Below are positions 15,818 through 25,219 of a stretch of DNA of 64,000 bases, piece by piece. Numbering within the stretch: the first letter of the stretch is position 1; each line of letters begins with the position of its first letter. The DNA comes from JAJEBT01 sp965221485 (GTDB taxonomy: Bacteria > Pseudomonadota > Alphaproteobacteria > MPNO01 > UBA830), in NCBI GenBank assembly GCA_965221485.1, contig OZ244893.1, forward strand, positions 558,001 through 622,000. The letters run 5' to 3'. Position numbers and translations under genes: made by a program. The notes beneath the pieces were generated by a model. The model was given only the letters and a program-made list of their open reading frames with translations, was not told the DNA's origin and searched no databases.

Positions 15818-16079
15818 GGCAATCTATGACGGGAAGGACGACGGCCGCAAGCCGGCCAGCGGCAGTTCCGTCGCGAATTGCACCCGCTGGTCCGCTTGCG
15901 GCCGTTGATCGGGCTTCATCCCGGTCACGCAGGGGATGTGACGACGGGGTCAACCCGCAAAGCCTGTTTTCCGGCAGAAGACGATCGCAGACCATGAATG
16001 TTGCAACAGAATTGGGGGAAGGGGGCCCGGCTGCACTGAATTGATGCCGCTCACCACCTCATATGGCGACGAAGCTCTC

Positions 16080-18749
16080 TCATCCTGTTTCAGTCTCGGG
16101 TGATGCCGCCGCGGTCACTCTCAGGGGTTCATCAAGATTGGGAGCCAGCCATTGCTGAGCTTCCGAGAGGGTCCATCCCTTGCGGCGTGCATAGTCAGCG
16201 ACCTGATCCCGGCCGATCCTTCCCAGACCAAAATACCGAGCTTCAGGGTGGGCGAGATAGATGCCGCTGACCGAGGATGCCGGTATCATTGCACAACTCT
16301 CGCTGAGCGTCAGTCCGATGGTGTTTTCGGCGTCGAGCAAGCCCAGAATTGTGCGTTTCTCTGTATGATCCGGGCAGGCCGGGTATCCGGGTGCCGGGCG
16401 AATGCCGCGGTAGCGTTCAGAAATCAGATCCTCGTTTGACAGGGATTCGTCAGGTGCATATCCCCAGAAGTCCTGACGAACCCGCTCATGCAGGCGTTCC
16501 GCGAGTCCCTCGGCCAACCTGTCTCCCAGGGCCTTGACGAGAATTGACGAGTAATCGTCTCCGTCCCGGGAATAGTCGCTGGAGAGCGCCTCGATACCGG
16601 AACTTGCCGTCACGGCAAAGCATCCGATGTGATCGGCACATTCGCCGGCCGGAGCAACAAAGTCGGCCAATGCAAGATTGGGCCGTCCGGACTGGGAGTG
16701 GCGCCTTTGTTGCCGCAGTGTCCGAATGCGTTCTATCGGGATGGTTCGTTCCTGATCGGCATAGAGCTGGATGTCATCTCCGTCGGATTCTGCCGGCCAG
16801 AAACCGGCAACGGCCGCAGGCTTCACTCTGGGGTCGCAACGGAGGTGCTCCAGCATCTTTTCGGCATCGGAAAACAACTGGCGCGCTGTCGTTCCCACGA
16901 CAGGATCATTGAGGATATCAGGATACCGACCCGCAAGTTCCCATGTCTGGAAAAACGGGGTCCAGTCGACTCTGGATACGATTTCCGCCAGATCCCAGTC
17001 CAGCAGGCACAAGATTTCGAGACTTCTTGGCGCGGCTGCAATCTTCGTCCAGTCGCAACGATGGGCATTGGCACGGGCCTCGGATAGCGGAAGAAGGCTT
17101 CGTTCCCCCTGGCTGTTCCGTCGGCGCAGCGCCTCTTGCTCCTCACGCGCAGACGACACAAAACTCTCCCGGCTCGTCTGCGATCCCAGCTGGCGGGCGA
17201 CGCCAACAGCGCGTGATGCGTCAGTGACATGAATCACCGGACCAGGGTATTCGGGTGCGATCCTGACAGCGGTGTGCATCCGGCTTGTTGTGGCACCGCC
17301 GATGAGCAACGGTATTGTCATCCCGCGTCGCTTCATTTCGGCTGCGACCCGGCGCATTTCCTCGAGGCTCGGTGTGATCAGCCCGGACAGTCCGACCATA
17401 TCCGCGCCTTCGTTTTCGGCGGTGCTCAGAATGTCCTCGGCGGGGGTCATTACTCCGAGGTCAATGACATCGTAATCGTTGCACCTGAGCACGACGGCAA
17501 CGATATTCTTGCCAATGTCATGAACGTCACCCTTTACGGTTGCAATGACAATTCGGCCTGCGGAACGACGTTCATTCTCCGTCTCGCCCTGTTCCATGAA
17601 CGGTTCAAGATAGGCGACCGCCTGTTTCATGACACGGGCGCTCTTGACCACCTGGGGCAGGAACATGCGACCTGATCCGAACAGATCGCCTACAGTGGTC
17701 ATGCCTGCCATCAGCGGGCCTTCAATGACATCAAGAGCCCGGCCGGACGCCTGACGGGCTTCTTCGGTATCCTCGATGATGTGGTCGGAAACGCCGTGAA
17801 CCAGCGCATGTTCCAGACGGCTTCCCACGTCTCCCCGGCGCCACTCCGGATCTTTCTCGACGGTTTCCGCCGGACGGCGGAAATTTTCAGCGATCTCGAG
17901 CAGGCGTTCCCCGGCGTCGGCGCGCCTGTTCAGCACAGCATCCTCGACACGTTCGCGAAGCTCTTCAGGAATGTCGTCAAAGACCGGGAGACGCCCGGCA
18001 TTGACAATCCCCATCGAAAGTCCGGCCCTGACCGCATGGAACAGGAAAACAGAATGGATCGCCTGCCGGACCGGCTCGTTCCCACGAAATGAGAAGGAAA
18101 CGTTGGAAATGCCTCCGGAAACGTGGCAGTGGGGCAGGTCCGTCCTGATTCGACGCGTTGCCTCTATGAAGGCACGTCCATAGTCATCATGTTCGGGTAT
18201 GCCGGTTGCAATCGCGAAGACATTGGGATCGAAGATGATGTCTTCCGGTGGAAAATCTGCGTGATCCAACAGGATGTGATAGGCGCGGCTGCATATCTCT
18301 ACCTTGCGGTCCGCCGTTTCGGCCTGACCCTCTTCGTCAAAGGCCATGACAACGGCTGCAGCGCCATAGCGCCGCAGCAATCGCGCCCGTTCGATGAATT
18401 CCGTTTCGCCATCCTTGAGACTGATCGAGTTGGCGATGGCCTTTCCCTGCAGGCACTTCAGGCCGGCCTTGATGACCGCCCAGTCCGATGAATCGACCAT
18501 GACCGGGATGCGGCAAATATCCGGCTCGGAACTGACAAGATTGAGAAACCGGGTCATGGCGGCGGCTGCATCCAGCATGCCCTCGTCCATGTTGACGTCC
18601 AGGATCTGGGCGCCGTTCTCGACCTGGTCGCGAGCCACCTCGAGGGCTGTATCATAATCGCCATCGAGAATCAGTTTCTTGAAGCGTGCCGATCCCGTGA
18701 TGTTGGTCCGCTCACCAACATTGACGAAGCGCGCAAAGTCGGTGGTCAC
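16080..18749 (-). CDS. metH: Cobalamin-dependent methionine synthase, C-terminal half (pterin, B12 and reactivation domains)
   Basis: 889 residues starting with GTG at 18749. It carries the methyltetrahydrofolate-binding domain (RFVNVGERTNITGS at about 7-20, DVNMDEGMLD at 51-60), the B12 cap (about 290-385), the Rossmann B12 domain with the axial-base motif GDVHDIGKNI (407-416, H410 the cobalt ligand) followed by VGLSGLITPS, and the AdoMet-binding reactivation domain (about 560-889, containing RGIRPAPGYPACPDHTEK). It therefore lacks only the homocysteine-binding domain, which is the separate upstream gene. The start codon overlaps the upstream stop by four bases (GTGA), exactly at the linker between domains 1 and 2 of the one-chain enzyme. 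Together the two proteins should remethylate homocysteine to methionine. Confidence 0.93.
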   Translation of the reverse strand: MTTDFARFVNVGERTNITGSARFKKLILDGDYDTALEVARDQVENGAQILDVNMDEGMLDAAAAMTRFLNLVSSEPDICRIPVMVDSSDWAVIKAGLKCLQGKAIANSISLKDGETEFIERARLLRRYGAAAVVMAFDEEGQAETADRKVEICSRAYHILLDHADFPPEDIIFDPNVFAIATGIPEHDDYGRAFIEATRRIRTDLPHCHVSGGISNVSFSFRGNEPVRQAIHSVFLFHAVRAGLSMGIVNAGRLPVFDDIPEELRERVEDAVLNRRADAGERLLEIAENFRRPAETVEKDPEWRRGDVGSRLEHALVHGVSDHIIEDTEEARQASGRALDVIEGPLMAGMTTVGDLFGSGRMFLPQVVKSARVMKQAVAYLEPFMEQGETENERRSAGRIVIATVKGDVHDIGKNIVAVVLRCNDYDVIDLGVMTPAEDILSTAENEGADMVGLSGLITPSLEEMRRVAAEMKRRGMTIPLLIGGATTSRMHTAVRIAPEYPGPVIHVTDASRAVGVARQLGSQTSRESFVSSAREEQEALRRRNSQGERSLLPLSEARANAHRCDWTKIAAAPRSLEILCLLDWDLAEIVSRVDWTPFFQTWELAGRYPDILNDPVVGTTARQLFSDAEKMLEHLRCDPRVKPAAVAGFWPAESDGDDIQLYADQERTIPIERIRTLRQQRRHSQSGRPNLALADFVAPAGECADHIGCFAVTASSGIEALSSDYSRDGDDYSSILVKALGDRLAEGLAERLHERVRQDFWGYAPDESLSNEDLISERYRGIRPAPGYPACPDHTEKRTILGLLDAENTIGLTLSESCAMIPASSVSGIYLAHPEARYFGLGRIGRDQVADYARRKGWTLSEAQQWLAPNLDEPLRVTAAASPETETG

Positions 18750-19831
18750 TGGGGAATCTCGAACGGCTCCAGGCCAGCGAGACGCAGACGCCTCGGGATG
18801 ACCGGAATTTGCCGCGGCGGCACATCCCGCACCGCATCGGCAATGGCTTGAATATGCTCCGGTGTCGTCCCGCAGCAGCCGCCCACCACATTCACAAGAC
18901 CACTGCGGGCCCATTCTCCAAGCTGGCTTGCCATGCTTTCGGGCGATTCCTCATAGGCGCCGAACGCATTGGGAAGACCGGCATTGGGATGTGCGCTGAC
19001 ATGGCAATTTGCTATCGCTGCGAGTTCGGCGATGTAGGAACGAAGATCGCTGGCCCCAAGGGCACAATTGAGACCAACGGCGAAGGGCGTGATATGGGAC
19101 ACCGAATACCAGAAGGCTGTCGTTGTCTGGCCCGACAGGGTGCGTCCCGACCGGTCAGTGATGGTTCCGGAGATCATCACCGGTACCTGTTCGCCGCGTT
19201 CTTCCCATAGTTCCCGGATTGCAAAGAGAGCGGCCTTGGCATTCAGGGTGTCAAAGACGGTTTCAACCATGAGAATGTCGGCGCCGCCATCAAGCAGACC
19301 CGACGCCGCCTCTCGATACCCCTCCTGGAGTTCGTCGAACGTGACATCGCGATAGGCGGGATCGTTCACATCGGGCGAAATCGTCGCTGTCCGGTTGGTA
19401 GGCCCCAACACTCCTGCGACAAAGCGCGGTTTTGACGGATCACTCGCCTCCGCCTCATCGGCCGCCTGACGCGCCAGTCTTGCACCCGCCTCGTTCAGTT
19501 CCCGACAGATGTGGGACAGTCCGTAATCGGCCTGGCTTATTGGCGTTGCTGTGAATGTATTGGTTTCGATGATGTCGGCGCCGGCCTTGAGCGAGTCCCG
19601 GTGGATTTCGAGAATGAGGTCGGGCCGGGTCAGGATCAGGAGGTCGTTGTTTCCTGCGAGCTCGCTGTCATGGTTGCAGAAGCGTTGTCCCCGGAAATCC
19701 TGTTCGTTCAGGGCATATTCCTGGATCGCCGTTCCCAGGCCTCCGGCAAGGACAAGGATGTTGCAGCTTGCCCGTTCCCGCAGGCAATCATCCGGGCGAC
19801 GCCTGACGCCGGCATCAATCAACGCGTTCAT
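18746..19831 (-). CDS. metH: Cobalamin-dependent methionine synthase, homocysteine S-methyltransferase half
   Basis: 361 residues, ATG at 19831 with GGAGG just upstream. It is the domain that activates homocysteine through zinc: C256 (LNCALGA) and C319/C320 (VGGCCGTT) are the three ligands. Other hallmarks are NILVLAGGLGTAIQEY (24-39), FCNHDSELAGNNDLL (51-65) and IIETNTFTAT (87-96). The chain ends at LRLAGLEPFEIPQ, which in single-chain MetH continues straight into the folate domain. Here a TGA stops it and the partner starts on an overlapping GTG. The two genes form a tightly coupled operon downstream of a ThDP enzyme gene (120 bases). A split arrangement is known in some alphaproteobacteria. 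Confidence 0.92.
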   Translation of the reverse strand: MNALIDAGVRRRPDDCLRERASCNILVLAGGLGTAIQEYALNEQDFRGQRFCNHDSELAGNNDLLILTRPDLILEIHRDSLKAGADIIETNTFTATPISQADYGLSHICRELNEAGARLARQAADEAEASDPSKPRFVAGVLGPTNRTATISPDVNDPAYRDVTFDELQEGYREAASGLLDGGADILMVETVFDTLNAKAALFAIRELWEERGEQVPVMISGTITDRSGRTLSGQTTTAFWYSVSHITPFAVGLNCALGASDLRSYIAELAAIANCHVSAHPNAGLPNAFGAYEESPESMASQLGEWARSGLVNVVGGCCGTTPEHIQAIADAVRDVPPRQIPVIPRRLRLAGLEPFEIPQ

Positions 19832-19951
19832 GGGGCCTCCAGCGTACCGGTCACGCCGCAAGGCGGGTCCTGGCTTGTGGCGGAGAATCCGGTTTTCCGG
19901 TTCCTCGAAGTCAAACCTGCTGTCATGCCAGTGCGGCAAACACCGCCGGTA

Positions 19952-21604
19952 TCACAGGCCGTCCAGATTGTAACGCGAGAACTCATAACCTTCCTTCACC
20001 ACACATTCAATCAAATAGGGTTTGCCTGAGGCGATCGTCTGCCGCGCCGAGTCCAGTGCCGGTATGAACGCTTCGGGCGTTTCGACCCGGGTCGAATCAA
20101 CACCGAGTCCGCGCGCGACCAGGGTGTAGTTTCCGCCAACAGCAAGGGTGCCGAACCTTTCATTCGATATCGGAAGAACGTCCCGTTCGGCTGCCATGAC
20201 GCCATTGTTGAGAACGATGGTCAGAATTGCGATTCCATTGCGCGCCGCTGTTTCGAGGTCCATCCCGGTCATGCCGATGGCAGCGTCACCCATGACGTTG
20301 ATACATAGTTTGTCGGGGGCGGCAAGGCGAGCCCCCATGTTAAGACCCAGCCCGTACCCAAGCTGGGTCGACTTGCCCCAACCCATATAGGACGAGGGTC
20401 TTGTTGCCCGCCAGAAAGGAATGATCTGCTCTCTTGGACTGCCGGAATCATGGGTCATGATGGTCTCATCCGGGTCCAGGGTCTCCATGAGGTCCGAAAG
20501 GATGCGATACTGGTTGAGGGGTATTTCGTCCGAAGTAAGCTGTGGGTCCCATTCCGCGAGCCACGCCTCGCGAACCCCGGCAATCTCGGCCGCCAGTTTT
20601 TCTCTCTGATTTCCTTCAACCCGAGTGCCTCGCCTGGCCCGGAGTTCGTCAATCAAGGCTTCGAGAACCAGTTTCGCATCCCCCACGATCCCGAGATCGG
20701 CCCGATAATCCTTGTTGATGTCATTGGGGTCGTTGGTGTTGTGAATGATTGTCTTTCCCGGCGGAACCATGGGGCCAAATGGTGTTCTGGTCAGGCTCGA
20801 CCCGACAGCCAGCAGGACATCGCATCGCTTCATCCATTCTGTCAGCATGCGCGGCCGGGACCGTGTGCTGGCACCAAGCGATAACGGATGATTTTCCGGA
20901 AATGCGCTCTTGCCTGGATTGGTGGTCATGACCGGCGCGGGCATGAGATCTGCCAGCGTCACGAGTGCTTCGGAGGCTTCGGCGTAGAGGACGCCCTGAC
21001 CTGCCCAGATCACAGGCTGCTGTGCCTGCAGCAGCAGGTCGATCGCACGCCTGATCACAGCGGGGTCCGGTGCCATGAGCAAGGGTTCCACGGGAGCGTA
21101 GTCGAGGTCTCCCGAAAACTCCTGCTCCCAGACGCCGGTCGGAATTTCCACCAGAACAGGGCCGCCCTTTCCGCTGCGCATCGCGTGATAGGCCTGACGA
21201 AGACAATCCGGGATTTCGCTGACGTCATGGACCCGCGCCTGCCATTTGGTGACCGGAGCAAATGCATCCACCGCGCTGAATGTCGGATGTCGATATTGGC
21301 GGGACAGATCCGAGCCGGCCGGAAGAATGAGAACGGGGACATTTTCCGACCAGGCCTGTGCGACGCCGGCATAGGCATTCTCAATGCCAGGCCCCTGTTG
21401 TGCGGCGAATACGCCGTTCACCTTTCCGCGGCGAATGCGCGTATATCCGTCGGCAATGCCTACTCCGACCCGCTCCTGTCGACACAGGATCGGGCGAATA
21501 TCAAGCTTGGCACAGGCTTCGATCAAGGGATTGCGAGGGTAGCAGGAGAGGAACTCTGTACCTTCGCGTTTGAGAATCTCGGCAACGACGTCCGATCCGT
21601 TCAT
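19952..21604 (-). CDS. Thiamine-diphosphate-dependent enzyme (acetolactate synthase-like)
   Basis: 550 residues. It has the three-domain layout of the ThDP decarboxylase/acetolactate synthase superfamily: an N-terminal Pyr domain with the cofactor-activating glutamate E44 in CRQERVGVGIADGYTR, a central domain (about 195-330) and a C-terminal PP domain with the Mg/ThDP motif INVMGDAAIGMTGMD followed about 25 residues later by NNG. Reactions in this family include carboligation and decarboxylation of 2-keto acids; I cannot choose among acetolactate synthase, sulfopyruvate/phosphonopyruvate decarboxylase or benzoylformate-type activities. No regulatory (ilvH) subunit gene is adjacent, which argues against a biosynthetic acetolactate synthase. 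It lies upstream of the split metH genes on the same strand. Confidence 0.85.
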   Translation of the reverse strand: MNGSDVVAEILKREGTEFLSCYPRNPLIEACAKLDIRPILCRQERVGVGIADGYTRIRRGKVNGVFAAQQGPGIENAYAGVAQAWSENVPVLILPAGSDLSRQYRHPTFSAVDAFAPVTKWQARVHDVSEIPDCLRQAYHAMRSGKGGPVLVEIPTGVWEQEFSGDLDYAPVEPLLMAPDPAVIRRAIDLLLQAQQPVIWAGQGVLYAEASEALVTLADLMPAPVMTTNPGKSAFPENHPLSLGASTRSRPRMLTEWMKRCDVLLAVGSSLTRTPFGPMVPPGKTIIHNTNDPNDINKDYRADLGIVGDAKLVLEALIDELRARRGTRVEGNQREKLAAEIAGVREAWLAEWDPQLTSDEIPLNQYRILSDLMETLDPDETIMTHDSGSPREQIIPFWRATRPSSYMGWGKSTQLGYGLGLNMGARLAAPDKLCINVMGDAAIGMTGMDLETAARNGIAILTIVLNNGVMAAERDVLPISNERFGTLAVGGNYTLVARGLGVDSTRVETPEAFIPALDSARQTIASGKPYLIECVVKEGYEFSRYNLDGL

Positions 21605-22321
21605 GTCTGGTACCCTTCCATGGATCCTGATTGGGAGCGCGCCAAATGTACTGTCCGTTTGCTGGCGCTGCCAGCTTCGAACGCGCGGTATCCCCTGCGC
21701 GGGGACAATGTAGTGGACCAGACGTTGCGGCTCCGGGGGCGCCCGCTGTCTGCCACCGGGATCTTTCCGGCTTCATCATGGTGGATCTCCGCCCGGGTCG
21801 GACCAGCGGTCGGTATTCCGCGCGCAGGTGCAAGACAGGCAGATCCTGTCATCGACGTCCGGATGAGTGGAATGGGCTTAACCGGTAACGGCAGGCCTCC
21901 CCGACTCCCGGTTGGCGCTCCATTTCCTGGCTGCGGGTTTCGGACACTGAAACCGGTGCAAACACGCTCGGGATGACCGCGAGCCCGACCCGAATGCGCA
22001 ACCTTGACGGACCCGGATCAAACTCCGAAGCGGAAGGGTTTCTGGTGCGGTAAAAATCTCTCTCACCCATATCAGGGCGTTTCACGCCGTCCATCAGCAT
22101 GACCGCTCACCGACCAATTTGCTACGAACGGATCTGGAGGTTCTGGATCCGGGTATCGAGTGGTCAGATCCTTCTCAAGCAGGATCTGCCGGAACGCCTC
22201 GCGAGTCCGTTCGGTTGCGGAACAAGGCCGTAATGTCATCCGATGGCCACCATTGCAACAGGATTGCTTTCCCTGATATTCCGTCGAGGGGCGAGGGATC
22301 GGGCGTGAAACTACCAGCCTG
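21605..22321. other. 717-base non-coding stretch
   Basis: No frame in this gap shows a recognisable domain, a plausible start with ribosome binding site or convincing codon use. It lies upstream of the ThDP enzyme gene and downstream of the oxidoreductase gene, both on the minus strand, so it should hold the ThDP gene's promoter. No tRNA cloverleaf was found on either strand. Confidence 0.5.
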
Positions 22322-22924
22322 CTAAAGGCGCGCGCATTCCTCGCGAATGCGTCGAATATAACGCTCGCACGTTACCGGGTCGGGTTTGTTCAGTCCGTAA
22401 AGACAGCGCATGCGGAACGTCACATTGCGTGCGCACAACGCCAGGAGTCGCTTGATCTGACTGCGCAGTGGATTGAGGGCGACGAACAGGATGAACCATC
22501 GCGGAGAGGCCGCCGAAGTTACCACCATGACAGACCGCAGGCTCGATAGTCGGGGAATGTAACCCTTGCCACCGGGTTTGACGTCAAAGGCGATTCCGGG
22601 CACGAACACGCGGTCGAAGAATCCCTTGAGAATCGCCGGAACACTCATCCACCATTGGGGGAATACCAGCACGAGATCGGTGGCTGCCTGAAGGCGTTCG
22701 CCGTAATTGGCGATCTCGGGAGACCGGTCGAACCCGGTGTCAGCATAGGCGCTGCGCTCTGCACGGGAGAGGCACGGGTTGAAGCCGTCGGCATAGAGAT
22801 CGATCACATCGACCTTGTGTCCGGCAGAGTTCAGACCTTCCATCACTGCCGTTCTCAGGCTGGCAGCCAGACTGTCTTCGACAGGGTGGGCATAAATTAC
22901 GAGAACATTTCGATCACCGGTCAT
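22322..22924 (-). CDS. NAD(P)H oxidoreductase, flavodoxin-like fold (MdaB/quinone reductase type)
   Basis: 200 residues. Start: the ATG at 22924 overlaps the TGA of cysS by four bases (ATGA) and has GGAG six bases upstream; the earlier in-frame ATG at 22936 is less likely. The fold is indicated by VLVIYAHPVEDSLAASLRTA (about 7-26), DVIDLYADGFNP, and the flavin-binding VLVFPQWWMSVPAILKGFFDRVFVPG (about 85-110). Such enzymes reduce quinones or other electrophiles with two electrons in the cytosol and protect against oxidative stress. It is translationally coupled to cysS, although the functions have no obvious link. Confidence 0.88.
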   Translation of the reverse strand: MTGDRNVLVIYAHPVEDSLAASLRTAVMEGLNSAGHKVDVIDLYADGFNPCLSRAERSAYADTGFDRSPEIANYGERLQAATDLVLVFPQWWMSVPAILKGFFDRVFVPGIAFDVKPGGKGYIPRLSSLRSVMVVTSAASPRWFILFVALNPLRSQIKRLLALCARNVTFRMRCLYGLNKPDPVTCERYIRRIREECARL

Positions 22925-24303
22925 GCCCGTCTCCATCGGGTGCCGTCGGGCCGGTCTTCAAGCAGGATACCCCGGGCCTCGAGTTCCTCCCGAATTCGGT
23001 CCGCTTCCGCAAAATTCCTGTTGGTGCGGGCTGTGGCCCGCGCGTGGATGGCCTCTTCAACCGAGGCGTCATCATGATCGCCGCCTGGAACCTGATGACC
23101 CTTGAACCAGGATACCGGCTCTTGTCCCAGCAGTCCAAGGATCGCGCCGCTGGCCAGCAGGGCCCCCTTGATGTGCGCCCGTTCTTCCGGGTCCGTCACG
23201 GTCCGGCTCTTCCGGGCAATGTCAAACAGCAAGGCCAGGGCTTTCGGGGTGTTCAGATCGTCATTGAGGGCGGAGAGAAAGGCTGGCTCGGGTTCGGCAG
23301 CAGCATTGGCTGTTGCATCAGACAGATCCCGGAGAGAACCATAGAGGCGGTCGAGCATGCGCCGTGCGTGCCGGAGGCCTTCGCTGGTCCAGTCCAGCGG
23401 TTGCCGGTAATGCGCATTCAGCAGTGCCAGCCGGATCGCTTCACCGGGCGCCTGTGCCAGCAGGTCATCAACCAGAAGTACATTTCCCTGGGACTTCGCC
23501 ATCTTTTCCCGGTCGATATTTACAAAACCGTTGTGCAGCCAGTAGCGAACAAATGGTGTGCCGTCATGTGCGGCGATCGACTGGGCAATCTCATTCTCGT
23601 GGTGGGGAAAGACGAGGTCAATACCGCCACCGTGAATGTCGATCGTGGGTCCGAGATGTTTTTCGATCATGCAGGAACACTCAAGGTGCCAGCCAGGACG
23701 GCCGCGGCCCCAGGGGCTGTCCCATCCCGGCAGGTCCGGCGTTGACGGTTTCCACAAGATGAAGTCGGCCGGATCACGCTTGAATGGTGCAATCTCCACC
23801 CGGGCTCCGGCAATCATATCGTCACGATTGCGCTTTGAGAGCCGGCCATAGTCAGCGAATGCCGGAACGTGAAACAGCACATGTCCGTCAGCTTCATATG
23901 CATAGCCCTGACGCAATAATGTCCGGATCATCACGATCATTTCGTCGAGATGATGGGTTGCCCGCGGTTCAATGTCCGGCGCAAGTACCCCCAGGGCTTC
24001 CATATTCCGGTGATAGACCTGTGTATAGCGCTCGGAGATCACGCTGATGTCGGTGCCTTCTTCCCGTGCGGAGGCGTTGATCTTGTCGTCTATGTCCGTA
24101 ATGTTGCGGGCATAGACGACCGTGGGCCAGCTGTGGCGCAAGAGGCGTACCAGCACATCGAACACGACGGCCGGTCTGGCGTTGCCGATATGGGGATGGG
24201 AATAAACAGTTGGACCGCACACATAAACCGTGATCCGATCGGGATCGACCGGTATGAATTCTTCCCGGGTGCGGGTGAGGCTGTTGTGAAGGTAGAGTGT
24301 CAT
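22921..24303 (-). CDS. cysS: Cysteinyl-tRNA synthetase
   Basis: 460 residues. It charges tRNA-Cys in the cytosol. The class I signatures are present: HIGN at 38-41 with the zinc ligand C29 (VYVCGPTVYSHPHIGNARP), further zinc-site residues in HLECSCM and FPHHENEIAQS, and the KMSKS loop as EKMAKSQGN. The ATG at 24303 (MTLYLHNSLTR) gives the normal family start; longer upstream frames run into the divergent dioxygenase gene. The C-terminal part carries the anticodon-binding helical region. It shares a 55-base divergent spacer with a TauD gene and overlaps the downstream oxidoreductase gene. Confidence 0.96.
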   Translation of the reverse strand: MTLYLHNSLTRTREEFIPVDPDRITVYVCGPTVYSHPHIGNARPAVVFDVLVRLLRHSWPTVVYARNITDIDDKINASAREEGTDISVISERYTQVYHRNMEALGVLAPDIEPRATHHLDEMIVMIRTLLRQGYAYEADGHVLFHVPAFADYGRLSKRNRDDMIAGARVEIAPFKRDPADFILWKPSTPDLPGWDSPWGRGRPGWHLECSCMIEKHLGPTIDIHGGGIDLVFPHHENEIAQSIAAHDGTPFVRYWLHNGFVNIDREKMAKSQGNVLLVDDLLAQAPGEAIRLALLNAHYRQPLDWTSEGLRHARRMLDRLYGSLRDLSDATANAAAEPEPAFLSALNDDLNTPKALALLFDIARKSRTVTDPEERAHIKGALLASGAILGLLGQEPVSWFKGHQVPGGDHDDASVEEAIHARATARTNRNFAEADRIREELEARGILLEDRPDGTRWRRA

Positions 24304-24358
24304 CGGGTGGTCAACATAGGTGCTCGTGCGGCCTTTGGCCATTGGGAAAGGATACATC

Positions 24359-25219
24359 ATGACGGTTCTTGAGAGACTGGACATCCGAAAACTCGCGGCG
24401 CCGCTGGGTGCCGAAATCATCGGCCTTGATCTCCGGAAGACCATCACTGCCGAGGAGAGGGAGGCGGTCCTTCAGGCCTGGTACCAATACCAGGTTCTGG
24501 TCTTTCGGGACCAGGATCTGTCTCCCCGGGATCAGGTTGCCTTTACCGCCTGTCTCGGAGAACCGGGCCGTCCCCGAGTGCCGTCCCGTGCGGCCCATGA
24601 CATGATCAGGGATCTGCCGCCTGAAATCATGATCGTCTCGAACGTCCGTATTGACGGAAAGCCGCTCGGCCTGCCCCATGACGGGGAAATGTGGTTTCAC
24701 AGTGACATGTGTTATGTGGAGGTTCCGCACAAGGCGACGCTGCTCTATGCCGTTGACCTTCCGTCACGTGGTGGTCATACCCTGTTCGCCGATATGTATG
24801 GGGCCTATGAAAACCTGCCCGACCGTCTCAAGCTCCATCTCGCCGGTTGCCGGGCGCGACACATTCATGACTACAAGCGGACCGCGAGGCCGTCAACCGA
24901 CGTCGATCTGACCGAAGTCGGAAACTTCGCGCATCCCGTCTTCGTGACCCATCCCGAAACGGGGCGGAAAGCCCTTTATGTGAACCGGTTGATGACGGCA
25001 TGGATCGAGGATTTTGACGCACAGGAGAGCGAAGACGTTCTTGAGCAGCTTTTTGCGATTTCGGAAGATCCGGCCCTGATCTATGAACATGTCTGGCAGT
25101 CGGGCGATCTGGTCATGTGGGACAATCGCTCTGTGATCCATGCACGGACAGAATATCCGGATGAGGAGCGTCGTCTCCTGCGGCGAACGACCATTCGGGG
25201 TGATGAACGCCCGGCCTGA
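24359..25219 (+). CDS. TauD/TfdA family dioxygenase (copy 2 of 3)
   Basis: 286 residues, ATG at 24359 with GGGAAAGGA upstream. The Fe(II) ligands are H114 and D116 (MWFHSDMCY) and H261 (WDNRSVIHARTEY), with the 2-oxoglutarate arginine in RRLLRRTTIRG. The N-terminus (LAAPLGAEIIGLDLRK, QVLVFRDQDLSPRDQVAFT) is close to the TauD/TfdA consensus. As with other members, it probably hydroxylates a small acid or sulfonate so that it fragments; the substrate is undetermined. It is transcribed away from cysS and has no same-strand partner, since the next 560 bases are non-coding. Confidence 0.92.
   Translation: MTVLERLDIRKLAAPLGAEIIGLDLRKTITAEEREAVLQAWYQYQVLVFRDQDLSPRDQVAFTACLGEPGRPRVPSRAAHDMIRDLPPEIMIVSNVRIDGKPLGLPHDGEMWFHSDMCYVEVPHKATLLYAVDLPSRGGHTLFADMYGAYENLPDRLKLHLAGCRARHIHDYKRTARPSTDVDLTEVGNFAHPVFVTHPETGRKALYVNRLMTAWIEDFDAQESEDVLEQLFAISEDPALIYEHVWQSGDLVMWDNRSVIHARTEYPDEERRLLRRTTIRGDERPA

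Noticed and set aside
19832..19951. Cobalamin riboswitch upstream of the split metH genes
   Set aside because: The leader has AAGCCAGGACCCGCC, which looks partly like the conserved 3' part of B12 riboswitches, but the spacing is two bases short and the core and kissing-loop motifs were not found in the 120-base gap.
20888..21976. Long open frame antisense to the ThDP enzyme gene
   Set aside because: No family signature, no ribosome binding site; the opposite strand encodes a full enzyme with intact motifs.
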